From Eutrigla gurnardus (taxonomy: Eukaryota > Chordata > Actinopteri > Perciformes > Triglidae), in the NCBI GenBank assembly GCA_963514095.1, contig OY741280.1:14233244-14297243 (forward strand): DNA of 64,000 nt, given 5' to 3'. Of this stretch, positions 38,291-56,813 are shown piece by piece. A program made the position numbers and the translations under genes. The notes beneath the pieces were generated by a model, which had not been told where the DNA came from, did no database searches, and saw nothing but the letters and a program-made list of their open reading frames with translations. Numbering within the stretch: the first letter of the stretch is position 1; every line of letters begins with the position of its first letter.

Positions 38291-39373
38291 CCATGTTGAG
38301 ACCAAAATACAGTAAGCATGTTAGTCACAGTGTGCAAGTGATGAAGCACAGGGTGTCACCTCCACACCTCCAAACCAAATCATCTCTGCAAGCTTTCGGC
38401 TGACACTATAGCACCAAAATATAAATGCTTGATGTGCAGAAATCTGTGCAGTTTCTGCAAGCTGACAAACCCGGAAGCTGAGTAAAATGCAAATCACTTG
38501 TAAATGAAAAGGCAGTAAAAAAAAAAAAAAGGGACCAGTTTTGCTCCATGGACACTCCGTGGTTACAATAATACAACGTGACGTTGCATCTTCCATATGA
38601 TTCTGTGTGTTTAAATGGATTCCCTTTCCTATGTTACTGATGCAATCACTGAAGCCTGCCCTGTTGCCACTTATCATGCATCATGTCTTTCAACATTTCT
38701 CATCTTGTTTCACAGCTTTTTTTTCTTTTTTTTAGCACTATGGTTTGGCTTGTGCCTCTGGGTATCAAAATTGTAAACATTTGTCACATTGCATCTTCTT
38801 TTTTTGCATCCCTGCCTCAAAATTTAAGCTGCGTGTTCTGCCAATGTTTGTGCGTGTATTTTTGTTAAATTTCAATTGAATTAGATGTGTTGTTGCAAAA
38901 GGCATTGACCAATAAAAATCCAGAAAATGAAAGCTAATTTGGAAACATTACGTGCATTCATCTAAATGTAAGGAGCATCTTGATAAAAAAGGAAGGTTAA
39001 TATTGCGTTATGTAGATAAAGTTCAATTCATTCTCTTCAGCTTTTTCTACAATATATTATTCGTAATGCTTCACTCCTGCAAAAACAAACTTTCAACAAA
39101 TACGTACCCCCCACATACACACCCGATATTCTATTTTCTGTGTAACAATTTATCTCTGGATTTATGCGTTTTCAGATTTATGAGGTAAACTGAAATTCTT
39201 TTACAGAAAGTGAAAGAGAGATGGAACAGATGGTGTCTGACATTCAAGGTCTTTCCCTGTGGGAGTGTGTGTGCATGTGTGTGTGTGTGCATGTGTGTGT
39301 GTGTGGTGTACAGAGTGAAATCACATTAGCAAGTGAATGAAGAACTAGCTAATATCTACAGAGTGCTTTCTCT

Positions 39374-39432
<59 letters not shown>

Positions 39433-41299
39433 AACATGAGGGGCGTCTCACGAGATCACACACACACAAACACAGATAGAGATGCACCATTCTCTTCTTT
39501 ATTTTCTCCAAAAAAGCAACCATGCAGTCTGGCTAATGCGATTGTCAGACGACCCCCCCCCCCCCTCTGTATCTGATGGTGTCTTTATTGCCGAGAGGGA
39601 AGAGAGATTTTTCATTATTATTACTGCCATGAAAGAAGGAGAGACAGAGTTGAAAGAGATAAACTGTAAAAATGAAACAAAAGAAAGAAGGATGGACAGA
39701 ACGAGAGAAGTGATGCACAGTTAAGGTTTTGTGTCGCGGTCAAAAATAATTTCTCGGATTAAATCATATCTTATGTGAAGTGCATGGTTTAATCACATCA
39801 AACAGTCATCTGATATGGACCTACGGACCTGGGATGGATATTCATGGAGTGTTTGCCTGAATGGGAAATTGCATGTAGAATTATTCCTTTTACTTATAGG
39901 TTTTTCTTCTCAGAACATGCATATTATCAGTAGTAAAATATAAAGTAATAATATTGTCATCCATAAAAGGGGGGCAACTCAAACATATCAGGTCTATATT
40001 TTAAGTATAGAATCAATTTGTATTCACAGGATCAACCAAAAGGCCCTACTATGTTTACGATTGAGCCAAGTCATAAATAATAGTTATCAATAGTCAAAAA
40101 AGGCTCAGATTGCAGGAAATTAAAACCCACATGATAACACAACAGTCAAATAGAGGGATGACGACGAGAGTGACAGACATTATTTACGTTTAAATCAGAT
40201 TGTAGGAAATACTGCTGGTACAATCTGACATACTGCATAAAGTACCTTACAGCACATTTATGTATAACAGAGATATTGATCGACGTGATCTATGATGATG
40301 TCAACCACCTTAAGGCCCAAGTACGTGTGGATAACAGCATTTTTGCTCATTTTCAATGAGAAATGGGGACAGGAGCCTCTGTGAAAAAAAAAAAAGTCTG
40401 TTATTTTCCGTCAACTAGCATCAGTGTGTGTAGCAACCGGTCCCTAAGCACCAAAGTAGCAGCACCAAGAGACCAGGGAGCTTGTTTGTCTGTGAGCTAA
40501 GAGTGTGTGCCGCTGTGGTTGTGTGCGAGCGTGTGTGTATTTTAGTTTGCTTGTGTATTTTATTGAGTTGATACTGACCCGAGGTCTGACCCCGCAAACC
40601 ACACCGCTCTGAATCTACTCTTCCTCCGGTCTCTCCCCATGTTCCTCCATCCATCTTTACATTTCCTTTCCGCCCTCCCTCCCCCCCTCTTCCACCTCCA
40701 CTCTTTCCATTGGGAGAACAAGCAACTGTATCAATTTACTGGCCATTTACTCTCTTTCCCGTGAGGCAGACAGCTTTCTACATGTACGCCAATAAAGCCC
40801 ACTGCACTGCCTTTCTTCACACTCTGTTCTCAGCTTCCCAAACTGGGAAGACACCAAATTGGCCACCTAAACCAATTTCCCCAGAACTGTCCTGTATTAA
40901 ACCTGTAATTACATACTTGTTATTCATCACTTAATCTGTTTTATTTTAATATATATAGGAAACTGTAATAACAGTCTCAAAATCCATACCTTTTTTTCCA
41001 AAAATGAAACCTGCCACGTTTGATACGTTTTAGAGCCACACATGCAATCAAACCGATATTCAATCGATGGTGTATTTAATTAATTCCTTGAACATCCGTT
41101 TCTCTGATTTCATTTCTGTTTCATCATGCAGTGTTTACTTAATATTCAAATGATCATCAGACAACCTCTCACTCACACACACGTTCATCCAGAAACCAGA
41201 GTTATTATAGTATATTTACACTTGTTTTTCAGGCTTGGTCACTTTCTTGATGCATCTCAATGCATTGCATTCTGCATTGTTTATATTACAATACAACCA
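38291..41299. other. intronic sequence, no gene seen
   Basis: Mostly unique AT-rich DNA with a short GT array near 39265-39305, a (CT)n-(CA)n array at 39376-39432, a 13-nt poly-C run at 39553-39565 and poly-A runs near 38520 and 40385. No exon seen. Confidence 0.55.
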
Positions 41300-41496
41300 A
41301 ACGGAGAGTCCAGACCTCTGTCAAGGCCATGACCCATCTCACAACGTCAACCAAAGTAAAAACATAATTCATTATTTTATTGATTCCACCAAGTTTCATG
41401 AAAACCGTTGCAGGTTTTTTTTCCAGAATGCTGCTGATTAATAAATAAGGAAACAGATAAACCAAACCGAAAACATAACCTCCTTAGCGGAGGGAA
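41300..41496 (+). mobile_element. LINE 3' end fragment (RTE/Rex3-like)
   Basis: The segment ccaccaagtttcatgaaaac at 41387-41406, then a decayed middle, then aaaacataacctccttagcg and gagg at 41471-41494 correspond to a widely dispersed fish LINE 3' end that I remember ending in cataacctccttggcggagg. Only the last about 110 bp are recognisable. The clade label is from memory and uncertain. Confidence 0.5.
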
Positions 41497-41675
41497 ATAT
41501 TCAAAGTGACATTAAAAAGAACATTTGTCCTCCTTCATAAAGAAAATGTCATCTTGCCCACTTCTTTTCTCCTCCTTCGCTCTCCTCCACTTCATGTCAG
41601 GAGATTTATTTCCTCTACTCTTGTCCAAAGTTCAGGGTCTGCAGTGAGTGATTGATTAACAACACTAGCCTGAGT

Positions 41676-41676
<1 letters not shown>

Positions 41677-41755
<79 letters not shown>
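41677..41755. repeat. (CA)n microsatellite
   Basis: About 39 CA units, inverted relative to the (GT)n array at 41843-41895, 87 bp away. Confidence 0.97.
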
Positions 41756-41759
<4 letters not shown>

Positions 41760-41839
41760 GAGTCATTTTTCAGGTTAGCGTACATGTGGTCAATAGTCAC
41801 TGGTGTGTCTTGTAAATCTGTCATTCCCTTCCCACCCTG

Positions 41840-41842
<3 letters not shown>

Positions 41843-41895
<53 letters not shown>
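41843..41895. repeat. (GT)n microsatellite
   Basis: About 26 GT units. The following 41896-43396 is unique sequence apart from a 16-bp tandem duplication with one mismatch at 42304-42335. Confidence 0.97.
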
Positions 41896-41896
<1 letters not shown>

Positions 41897-43394
41897 CCAG
41901 TCCACTTGTTTATTTGGATGTGTTTATGTGTGTGTAGGTGGAACCTTGACCACGGTGACATGCTATCCATTAAATTAGTCACACACACGTAAATTCACCA
42001 GATACAGATACACATAAACAGACAGAGGGATCCTGGTCAGGTCACCTTTACACCCCACTCATTGACTTTGCCCATTCATCACAGAGCGAGAGGGAGCGAG
42101 GGAGAGGGAGTAAGTGATCGACACAAAAAAGTATCTATCTATAATGTATCGTCACTGATTCATCTCAGTCGTGGAAAAACTAAAATATTAAATACTTAAA
42201 AGACGGCACAAATAGGTAGAGTGCACATATGCTCGAATGCACATGGACACACTCAGTGACAGTGGACTGAGGGGATGAATGGGAGAAGATGAATTCCCTT
42301 CAAGCAGATAGCATTTAGTGCAGATAGCATTCAGTGCTGCTAGCGTGGCGTTGCCGGTCGGTTTGTATGCGCGCTAACGAACGTGCACGTGTGCTTATGA
42401 AATCTAAACCCTGTGCTTCAGCCTGCGTGTGCAGTCCTCTCCTCTTATCTTGCCAAAAGGTCAGCCGTGTGCGCCTCGCTGCCCGTACGCATGTGCCTGA
42501 CCATGTTTCACTCTTCGCCACTTATTGGCACCCAGCAGTGCAAATATCAATTCCTTCCAACCCCTCTCAGCATCGCTGTGATGCCAAGGGAAGATAAGTC
42601 CCTTTGTGGCGCAGAAAGGGGGGGGTGACAGGGGCCATGGCTGCTCTCTGTGCACCCCCGAGGAGAGACACTCTGACTGGGGTTGAATAGTGGATTAACC
42701 TCCCTGTCAGACGCAGAGGTTCCAAGACAAACACGCTGAGACTTGGACCGACTTGAACGGACGCAAATTAAAAGGTCCAGTCCACTTGCAGCATAAATAT
42801 GTGGGATTTCATCACGTTTGACTGGGATAATCAAACTTCCTATTGGGTTACTATTTAAATCTGCGTACTTTTCACATATGTGGCTAGAAGGATATGCACA
42901 TGTAAAGGAAACAACAAGGACTTGCTTCCACTATCACATGAGAAATGTTGTGAAACTCCTTCACCCTCCCTCCCTCTGTCTTTCTCTCCCAGGCAGTTAG
43001 ATAGATTGTGAGTGGTGCCCCCCTGAGCTAAAGCTTGTTTAGGCTGCTGGCTACCTCATCACTTACCATTAAACCTGACATAGAAAGGGGCAAACAAACA
43101 CATGGATGCATACACGAGGAGGGACACACACACACATTCATGTGGGATGCACAGAAATGTTGTGTGTGTGTACGTGTATGTGTGTGCAAATGCACACACC
43201 TGTATTTCGTAGATAGGTAGAGACAGATTGCATGTGTCTGCTGGCATTTAAAGGGGAGGTGTCACAACTGACAGCACCTTAAAGGGACAGTCAGCGGAGG
43301 GATTTATGGATGGAGGGAGACCAGGAGGAAAGACAGGATGAGATGGGATGCTGAGAGACGGAGGGAGAACGTAGGAGAAGAAATATGATAACGA

Positions 43395-43537
<143 letters not shown>

Positions 43538-43749
43538 CAGCAATGGCATCAGTTTCCATGTTTACTGCAATAAACAACATTGTATTCCTCTGTGTGAGTG
43601 TCTGTATGTACTGAGGTGTTTAACCTCGCCTGCAGTAATAACTAGCTCTTTGACTTTTAGAGTAAAACAAACGACAACACTATTCAAAGAGTCACAGAGC
43701 CAAACAGTTTACTCATGCGCACACACACACACACACACAAACACACATT

Positions 43750-45890
43750 AACAAAACTACACAGACAAAGAGCACATACGTGTTGGCAAGCCCTCAAATG
43801 CACACGGACGCATGAAGCAAAATGGTTGAACGTCCACATGGCTTGTTGCCTGAAGGCTTTTGGCCCATTTTAATTTTGATGTGAACCAACATATGAGGCA
43901 AAAAACTAATTAAAAAACAACGACAAAACCACAGGCACATTACCAACACCTTTGTGTGGGATGCAGTTTTGAAACATTTGCTACTTGCTTTGTGAGACAT
44001 AAGTTTGCCTTCAAGCAGTGATGAGAGCGGAGCCTTCCGAGTGGAAATCAAAGTGTAAAGAGCAGAAGGGTTTCACAGGCTAATACTAGACCTCTGAGAT
44101 CTACTTGATGTCAGGACTAGAGTTTGAAATGAAAAAAGGCCCTCACCAAGGCAGCTGGTGGGCAGTTTGGCTTACAAACATTTCACAGGACATGCAAATT
44201 AATATAAACATGTCATGCTGTTTAATACAAAAGGAAAACTCTCACAGTTTCTTGTTTTCATGACTAGTTCAGGTTCCAGTGTCTCGTGCACCCGAGATGT
44301 ATTCAACTTGAAATTGTGCTAAATTTAGGGTGAAAATTCCTGTATTTTTCTTATATTGCAATATAATTTTTTTTTCTGATAACATATATAACATGTATTA
44401 TCCCTATAATATATATAAACAGATACTATTAGTGTTTATTGCACGTTACATTGATGCCCCTAATTGTTAGTCACATGGTTTAAAAAGATAAACAGCAGAA
44501 ATGGTGGCAGCCTATAATTAATTTACAATTCAGAATACAAAATAAAAGCAACCTGACAGTTATTTTTCATCCCCTACATGTGTGTGTATGAAAATGTAAA
44601 CAGTGGAGTTAATGGCACATATAATTAGAGGGCAAAGAAAGTTGCCCATAACATCCCCAGTTCAGCATTGTTAATTAAGAGCTTCAGAGGTGGTCTGACA
44701 CCATAATCTGTATGCAGCAAGCAGCACCAGAGTGAAACGGATGGCTCTGAGTTTAAACTTCACACTGAGGTTAATATATCGCTATTCTGCTTCTTACTCA
44801 ACGCTCAATGCTTCAATACCATTAACTAAACTTATGGACAAATGGGGTGTTTGTTAGTTTTAATATCCAAATGGACTTTGTTCTATACGTACTCTTGATA
44901 TAGACCCAGTGGCGGACATAAATCTGTGGACAGGCATTTTATCTCAGTGAGAAACCCCCAATGTAAACATACCAAACGGTGCCAGCACATGAGTGTATTG
45001 ATCAGACAGAGCTGAGATTTACAAGCGTATCCTCCCTGTCTATAGGCAGCAGGTACGTCTGTATTCTCACTGATCTGGAAACTACATAGGTGACAATATG
45101 GGCTATTTAGCTGCTTAGTAGAAACACATGTATGTCCTGGGGCACTGTCGAAATGTGGATGTGGTTTTGGACCAGCAGTGTGATACAAACCAACATGCTT
45201 CCTGATGCAATCTGGCACCTTATTGTACATCTAAAGTAGATCATTGAAATGGAAAAGTGTACCGCAAAAACAGTTGTCTGCATGATGAATTATAAATGAT
45301 GAGAATGATAACATGTCTGCTGTAACTTGTAGGGAAGCTTCATTCATTTATTTGACATTCAAAATAATTTTGATTCATTACTCTTATTCATAACTCTCTG
45401 AAACTGAGTCCAAAAGTAAATGTATTTAAAATGTAATATTATATTATTATTATGATTAGTATACATTTTCGCTGATAAAGTTTACTCTGAGCAGTAAGTC
45501 CCTAAAGTGAAACGTCACTAAGTCCAACAACAAAGTGTCTATGTGCCAGTCCCACAGTAAAAACATGGCAGTCCTACACTGAGATAAGAAAGAAGTACAT
45601 CCAACAACAACAATAAGTCACAACAAAATATCTGTATTTCATTAATTACGACACATAATGCTGAATTCTGCTGTGGGGGCCAAATCCCTGGATGGCCAGT
45701 GTTGGCCCTTAGCTCCCAACCACGACGCCGAGTCTTTGTTTGGAGCTGTGAACCAGAAAATATAGCTTCTATCCATAAAAACCACCCTGGGGTGCTGTCA
45801 AACTTAAAGTCCTGTTATTCATGGGCCTTGCTTTGGGGGAGTGTTGGCTAATTACAAATAACATAAACCCAGTCATAAATAAAAGCAGAA
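43750..45890. other. intronic sequence, no gene seen
   Basis: AT-rich unique DNA. An open frame of 115 codons lies on the minus strand at 44883-45230 with no repeats in it, but I do not recognise it and it lacks supporting signals. Confidence 0.5.
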
Positions 45891-45894
45891 TATA

Positions 45895-45958
<64 letters not shown>
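45895..45958. repeat. (AT)n-(GA)n compound microsatellite
   Basis: AT array interrupted by ctgtgt, then about 12 GA units. Confidence 0.95.
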
Positions 45959-45963
<5 letters not shown>

Positions 45964-46004
45964 AGAATATGAGTGCCAGAGCATTTGCACGTACTGTGTA
46001 GCAC

Positions 46005-46271
46005 ACGTAATAACTAAGACAAAAACAGAAAGTGAAATGGGTATCTGGCTCAAAGCCAATTCCTTCAGATTCTGTGCAGACCATGACATCGATAGCAACG
46101 TGCCCACCAAAGTCAGTGACTTTAATATGCTTTTGTGGGAAAATAAATGACATTCTTCATGCAGAATTGCTACTTCACGAATCAACTCAAAGACGTCTTT
46201 AGCTTCCGATGGACATTTAATTACCTCTTTCTGCGCGAGGGTCTCGAGGTGGCCACTGTGCACGGGTTTCC
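46005..46271 (-). pseudogene. coding-like stretch with a frame change (unidentified)
   Basis: On the minus strand one frame, open after a TAA, reads GKPVHSGHLETLAQKEVIKC and continues CPSEAKDVFELIREVAILHE; a second frame overlaps near 46150 and reads PQKHIKVTDFGGHVAIDVMV then CTESEGIGFEPDTHF. Neither piece is low complexity, and the two look like one protein broken by a single-base frameshift. I do not recognise the family. It could be a processed pseudogene, a retroelement piece or chance; it is not part of csmd3. Confidence 0.25.
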
Positions 46272-46461
46272 CTTAGTGTGTCCTCCAGGGCTCAGAACAA
46301 ATTCTGTCATCTAGTTTTAATGTTTAATAACACCAGGCTAGTACACAGTCCTACATACTAATGACTTACACACAAACACGTGTGCATGCAGACATGTCCC
46401 ATTAGCCTGTTGGAGCTTATAGTATTTTAAGAATCAGAAATAACAATAGTCATTATATATA

Positions 46462-51275
<4,814 letters not shown>

Positions 51276-51305
51276 ACACACTCGCACACGCACACGCACA
51301 CACAC

Positions 51306-51352
<47 letters not shown>
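51276..51352. repeat. (CA)n/(CG)n microsatellite
   Basis: CA array with CG variants on the left; a (CT)n array follows at 51440-51491. Confidence 0.95.
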
Positions 51353-51355
<3 letters not shown>

Positions 51356-51449
51356 CTTACCCCCTACAAGGCAGAACTGATGCAGGAAGAGATGAAATAC
51401 CACTACCTCAGGGGTAAACACACCTCGGTTCACTTTCTCTCCCCTCTCT

Positions 51450-51491
<42 letters not shown>

Positions 51492-51492
<1 letters not shown>

Positions 51493-54400
51493 ACATCTAC
51501 ATATACACCTCTCTCTTTCTTCCCAGTGTACTCAATTCCGCTCAGGAATATCGTACGGACATCAAAGACCGTATTTGCTTATTTTCACACCAATCACATA
51601 CAGCCGTTTCCCACGGCCTCTGTGTTACTGCGTGTTTTCCCTGCGTGCCAGTGTGGAGCCGCTGCATGTCTACGTGAATGTGTGTTCATAAGGTTCTGTG
51701 TACGTTGAGTTACATGACTGTGTGGATGCGTCTTCATCTTTCTGTGCATGTCCCTCCATGTGTGTAAGGCGATGTGTTAACTTTGGTGCTGTAGAGGATT
51801 GCAGATGCAAACTGGGTCGGGAAGGAGAAGGAAAGAAGCATTTCAATTCATGTCGTGCAACAAAATCGAACACATAATGAATCACTTTACACATGTCCTG
51901 TATCAGAGCAAAGTTGTGCAACATTTTGGAGTTCCTTTTCCTAAAGTGTTTTCTGAAGTTAACACTACAACACACCAACTGTTAAACCCGTATTTGGGTG
52001 CACACATCACTCACATCTAGTATGAATGTGACTCTATGGCACTAAAGCATGTGGATGTTAGCATCAGCCAAAGTAGCAGCATTTGCAAGCTATAGGATGT
52101 AATTTCTGCATGTTCATCTGCACACATTAACATACTTTTTAACCTAAAAAGCACATTCACAAACATCTGTTTCTCTTCCTCCCCTCGTTACTGTGAGATG
52201 CCTCTAAAGGACTATAATATACATATTCTGACCCAGCTGCTGGGCATTACAATATCACCTTATAAATAATTTGCATTATGCATATTGTTTTGCTCCACAC
52301 TGTATTCATCACTACTATTGGACGGTTTGCCAAGAAAGCTGCTGCTGTTATATTGGTTCCCATCTTTCCCTTCCTCTGGGATCATCCATTCTCCTCCTCT
52401 TCCTCTTGACACCTCTCCATATTCGGACATCTGTGCCATATTTGCATCTGTTCCACCGTGTTAAATCAGAGCTATTTTGGCCGGTTGCATATAATGCATA
52501 TAAACTAAAAATGCAGTAATGGGGACAACAATAAGAAAAAAATGCATTCACAGCTGGTCACCGCTAAACACCACTACCATAAAACGAAAACATTCTTGTA
52601 ATGTGGCGGTGGGGTATTGTCACACCGCACCATGCATCTTTGTCCAGAGTAAAACCACAGGCTGCCAGAGGCCTAACCAGTCCGTTTGCCCTCCTACAGA
52701 GCTGCTTTCCTCCCCTCTAACCTCACTCACTCACTCAGTGACCTGCCTACAGAGCGAGGCCCACGTCTCTGTTTCTTCACCAGGACTCCCAGCGAACTCT
52801 CACATCACTGCTGCTCTGGTGACACATGACAAAACAATCGGACTTCCGCTGTTTCCCCCCCATACCTCATCTATTCTTCTCCTTCCACAAAGGTGACACA
52901 GAGTTGGTCATTTGTCTTGAACTTGAAATCCTAAAATAATTCACCAGGCTGCCGTTAGCTAGAGCTAGCAAAGAGAGCAAGAAGATATCTTTCACTGAAT
53001 TTGGCAAATTACTCAACGCAAAAAGGACGAGACATCGTAAATTTGGAGATTTCTAGATCCCTGCTAGTCTCCATGAAGTTGTGTTTACTCAAAGGTTAAG
53101 AGGGAGTGTATTGAGTATTCTACACAGTGGTGTTTGTCTTTTCTTTTAAAGCTTTGCATTATATATAATATGAAACAACTTCAAAATGATTCTTTAAGAT
53201 GTATATTTGCTGGAGGAAAGTGCAAACAAGAAAGGAGTGTGGTTGTATGGCTCACATCACAACTTTAGAGATTAATGTCAAGTAAGTATTGGAATATCAA
53301 ACGGTAAACTTTACCGCGAGGTGTTGTTCCATATAAATGTTCACACACTACATTCACATCCTGGGTTTTTGATCTCTGTATGAATGGACTCCAGACATTC
53401 TAACCACATTTCCAATTATTAAAGTTTTGGATTTTCCTGATCGAAACCATGCATCCACACAAACCTAGTTTTACTTCAGTAAATGGTTTACCTGCAGGTT
53501 TTTCTCGCACAAAACAAATATAGCCACTCGATGGAATGGACAGTTTGACAAATTCTACTGATCAAATATTCACACAATGGTAAAACTTCAGTGGTTGTTT
53601 TTGCAAGTTTGACTTTGCAGTTTCTTACGGTAAAAAAACAAACTTACATCACAAGTGTACACAGGTTAAGTGTTTGAATGTGACCTAAAGTCTTAATAGT
53701 ATCACTTTTAACTGTGGACATACTGCATAATAACGACAGTGGAAATCATGACAATTATATGGAAATACCGATGATAATCAATCATTCCTTGTTTTGCCAT
53801 GTTTCATTACAGTCTCATGCCTCTCTCTTTTCTAAACCATTCCATATTAATAATCCTCGTGTCCAAAATGTGTGAATTGATTTTATTTCTCCATGGTGTC
53901 TTGATTTTGTTCCTAGCAGAAACGTGGGCTGCAGATACCCCCGTCATCGAAGCCCCCTCTCCCTGGTTATGCATTTTTAAATAAGACCAGATTTTCAGAG
54001 CTTGGTGGGAACGTGTTTTTTTTCCCCAAAAACAAGTCAAAATGTAGGGTTTCAGTAAGTGGTGTATTCAAAGTCTTTGAATTGCGCTCAATTATTCATC
54101 GAAGACACTCCCTTGTTTCCTGTGAATTCATTTATCTTTCAAAAACTTCCATTATGACTTTATTTCTGAATTCGGTGACCCACTTTCTGTTGCAATTACC
54201 AAAAGTGATTGCCTTTTCACTTTGTCTCGCAATGACGGCAATGACAAATTAGCATGTGAGCTTTTGACTGCAGCGTAGAGCCAGGCTCAGCATCGGGATC
54301 AAATCCTCAATCTGTTAATTTCCTATATTAATCCTAAACGTCTGGCAAAGAAAGCCATATACTGCTCCTGCCATCGTTTAGTACTTGCTTTGCATCCATC

Positions 54401-55780
54401 TATCTGTCCGTGCCCAAAAACTTTCAGACGCTCCATGGCGCTCACACATTATTAATTCTCAGGCAGCTGTTCCACTCTCTGATGTCTACTTGTTGTCCCA
54501 CTCACAGGCTTCCACTGCAACTATTTACGTGCTGCGACCTTACCAGCGCTCACATTTACTATGACAAAACATCAGTGAGTGACACAAAGCCAGTCATTTC
54601 AAATGGCAGCCTGTGACTCAGCAAGACATCGGCTATGACTGCGCCCAGTGGTGGGAGAAACCAACTGAGGCGACAAGGGAATGCTGCGTAATGTGATGGA
54701 CTTTATGTTAATTTACACCAAACCAAGGGAGGAATAAACAGCAGGGATTCGACTTCTGGTCTGAGAATATAACTATATTTGAACGCGGATGCAACATTAA
54801 ACTGTATTTATTGACAAACGCACTGAAAGCCATGAAAGAACGGCCACTTATCTGTGCTGTACTTAAGTAAGGTTATTTAAGCATTTAGTAAAGCCATTGG
54901 AATAAATTACTTTGACATTTTTACGTGTACCTTTGTTAAGCACTTGCCATAATAAATTAAATAAAAAAACAGAAGTGGCATTTCTATTAAATGAAAAATG
55001 AATAGACGTCCAGACCACAAGCTGAATAGCCAAAAACATAATGTGACAAATGACCAATGAAGACAATTAACAGTTTTAATTTGGGAAATGTCACAGTGTC
55101 TGTGTGAGGGTCTCTCAGGATAAATCAGGCACAGCTCAGGAGGCTCCAATATAATCCAGAAATGATTACATACAAACACATTCTCTCTTTGCCTCTTTAC
55201 TCTGCCTCTCTGTCGCCCGTTCCCCTGTTTTCTTCTCCGACTCTCTTTGTGGCTCTGTCTCCACTGTTAATGAGTGTGTTAACATGCACACTAGTATCAC
55301 AGCTATGGATGGTTTATGGGATTATCCCGCTGCCCAGGCACCCATGAAAGAAACGAGGGCTCATCTCCAAACTGGCAGGGATGTCGGTGAGTTGAACATG
55401 CGTACGCTGCTACAACAGTCGGTGATCATAAACCTGGAAAAGGTTGTATATAATATGAGCATAGAAGGTGCGGTGGGATTAAGAAATAATAAATGTTAGG
55501 TGAACAAATCTACTTTGTTAAGGTCAGTGAAAGCTGTCAAGGTCAAAAAGCTGAGAGTAAAATACCAGTCTTGAGGGTTAGGATTAGCATCTGCACTGAT
55601 TGGTCACAAAGGACATACCGGTATATATATATATGGTATTATGTCCGTTACCATATAAGGTAAATATGAAACACAAATAGATGGTAGGACTAGCCATATA
55701 CTGCAACGCTGATTACATCATCAGAAAACACAGTACATTCGATAATTTAACACATTTTAATGAGGGACTATGTTTCATTA
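51492..55780. other. intronic sequence, no gene seen
   Basis: Unique AT-rich DNA. A 125-codon open frame at 52519-52896 has Ser/Thr/Pro-rich composition without domain features. Nothing else could be supported. Confidence 0.5.
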
Positions 55781-56030
55781 AATACTTTAATCCCCCTAAT
55801 TAAATCATTTCATCAATCTAATTAAGAAAACTCTCCCTGGAAGAGCCGGAGTGGAAATTGTTAGTACAATTACATATTTATTAGCTCATATTACGTACAG
55901 GTATTCCCATCGTTCCAGTTGAGATGCCACATGGGGTACATTGTTGTTGTTTTTTTAATTAATTCACTTAAAGAATATCACCAATTAAAAGACGGCATTA
56001 GAAAGTAGCTTTACGAGGACACATAAATGC
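55781..56030. promoter_or_regulatory. AT-rich segment with clustered TAAT motifs
   Basis: ctaattaaat, ctaattaaga and ttaattaatt lie within 250 bp, with no repeat structure over most of the segment. Such clusters occur in conserved non-coding enhancers near neural genes, but conservation cannot be judged here. Confidence 0.2.
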
Positions 56031-56766
56031 TATTAAGCCTGCTTTGACCCAGTTTCCACTGATCAAAAAGCAAAAAGTAGAAGGACAATAAGGTCCATAT
56101 GCATTAATAATGAGTTTTAAGTTTCAGTGTACGAGTGCATCCTGGTTTCACTCAACTCTACAGGCACAGAGAATACCGACAAGACCAGCCATCCATCCAT
56201 CATATCTGCATATCTCCATCATGGAGAGGTTGGACAGGTGGGACAAGACCCCCCACCCAAAAGTGCAAATCACTCCGTTTGTCACAGTCAATAATTCCAA
56301 CTGTGAGGATTTTGGATTTCACAGTGCTTGCATCTGTGTTTAATATGAAAGTCAGGTAATATTATGGTTCATTAGCCAGTTGAACGTTTCAGACAAGTGC
56401 CTGCTTGCTGTGCTGTCAACAGGCCAAGCTGGAATGAGGCTCTTGCAGCGATGCAGCCATCAAGGGAGGCGCCTTTTACTCGTTTATGATAACGTATCGT
56501 TGGAAATCACTTTTAAACCTTGACCGAGGCGTAATTAGCGAAACCCCGTGAATGAACATAACAGTGATGGAGGACAGGTAGCATCACCTTGAATGGAGAT
56601 TATTTAAAGAAAAAAAAAACTGTCCAGACATTTGATTGGCTAACCCTTACCCTAGTTCAGATGAGGTGGGTGTCATTTGAGCAATCTTAAAAAGAAAAAC
56701 ACAAGACCTTCACATGTATGACACCAAATGAGAGAGATCAGACTCATTGGCACAAACGTCTGTGTG

Positions 56767-56771
<5 letters not shown>

Positions 56772-56812
<41 letters not shown>
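56772..56812. repeat. (GT)n microsatellite
   Basis: About 20 GT units. Short CA/CG and (TC)n arrays follow near 57036 and 57199-57226. Confidence 0.95.

Positions 56813-56813
<1 letters not shown>

Noticed and set aside
38321..38677. 118-codon minus-strand frame in the csmd3 orientation
   Set aside because: Hydrophobic but passes through a poly-A run; not flanked by AG/GT in usable phase and not similar to CUB or Sushi.
52519..52896. 125-codon plus-strand frame
   Set aside because: Mixed Ser/Thr/Pro composition, no motif, no plausible splice sites or promoter; chance frame is the simplest reading.
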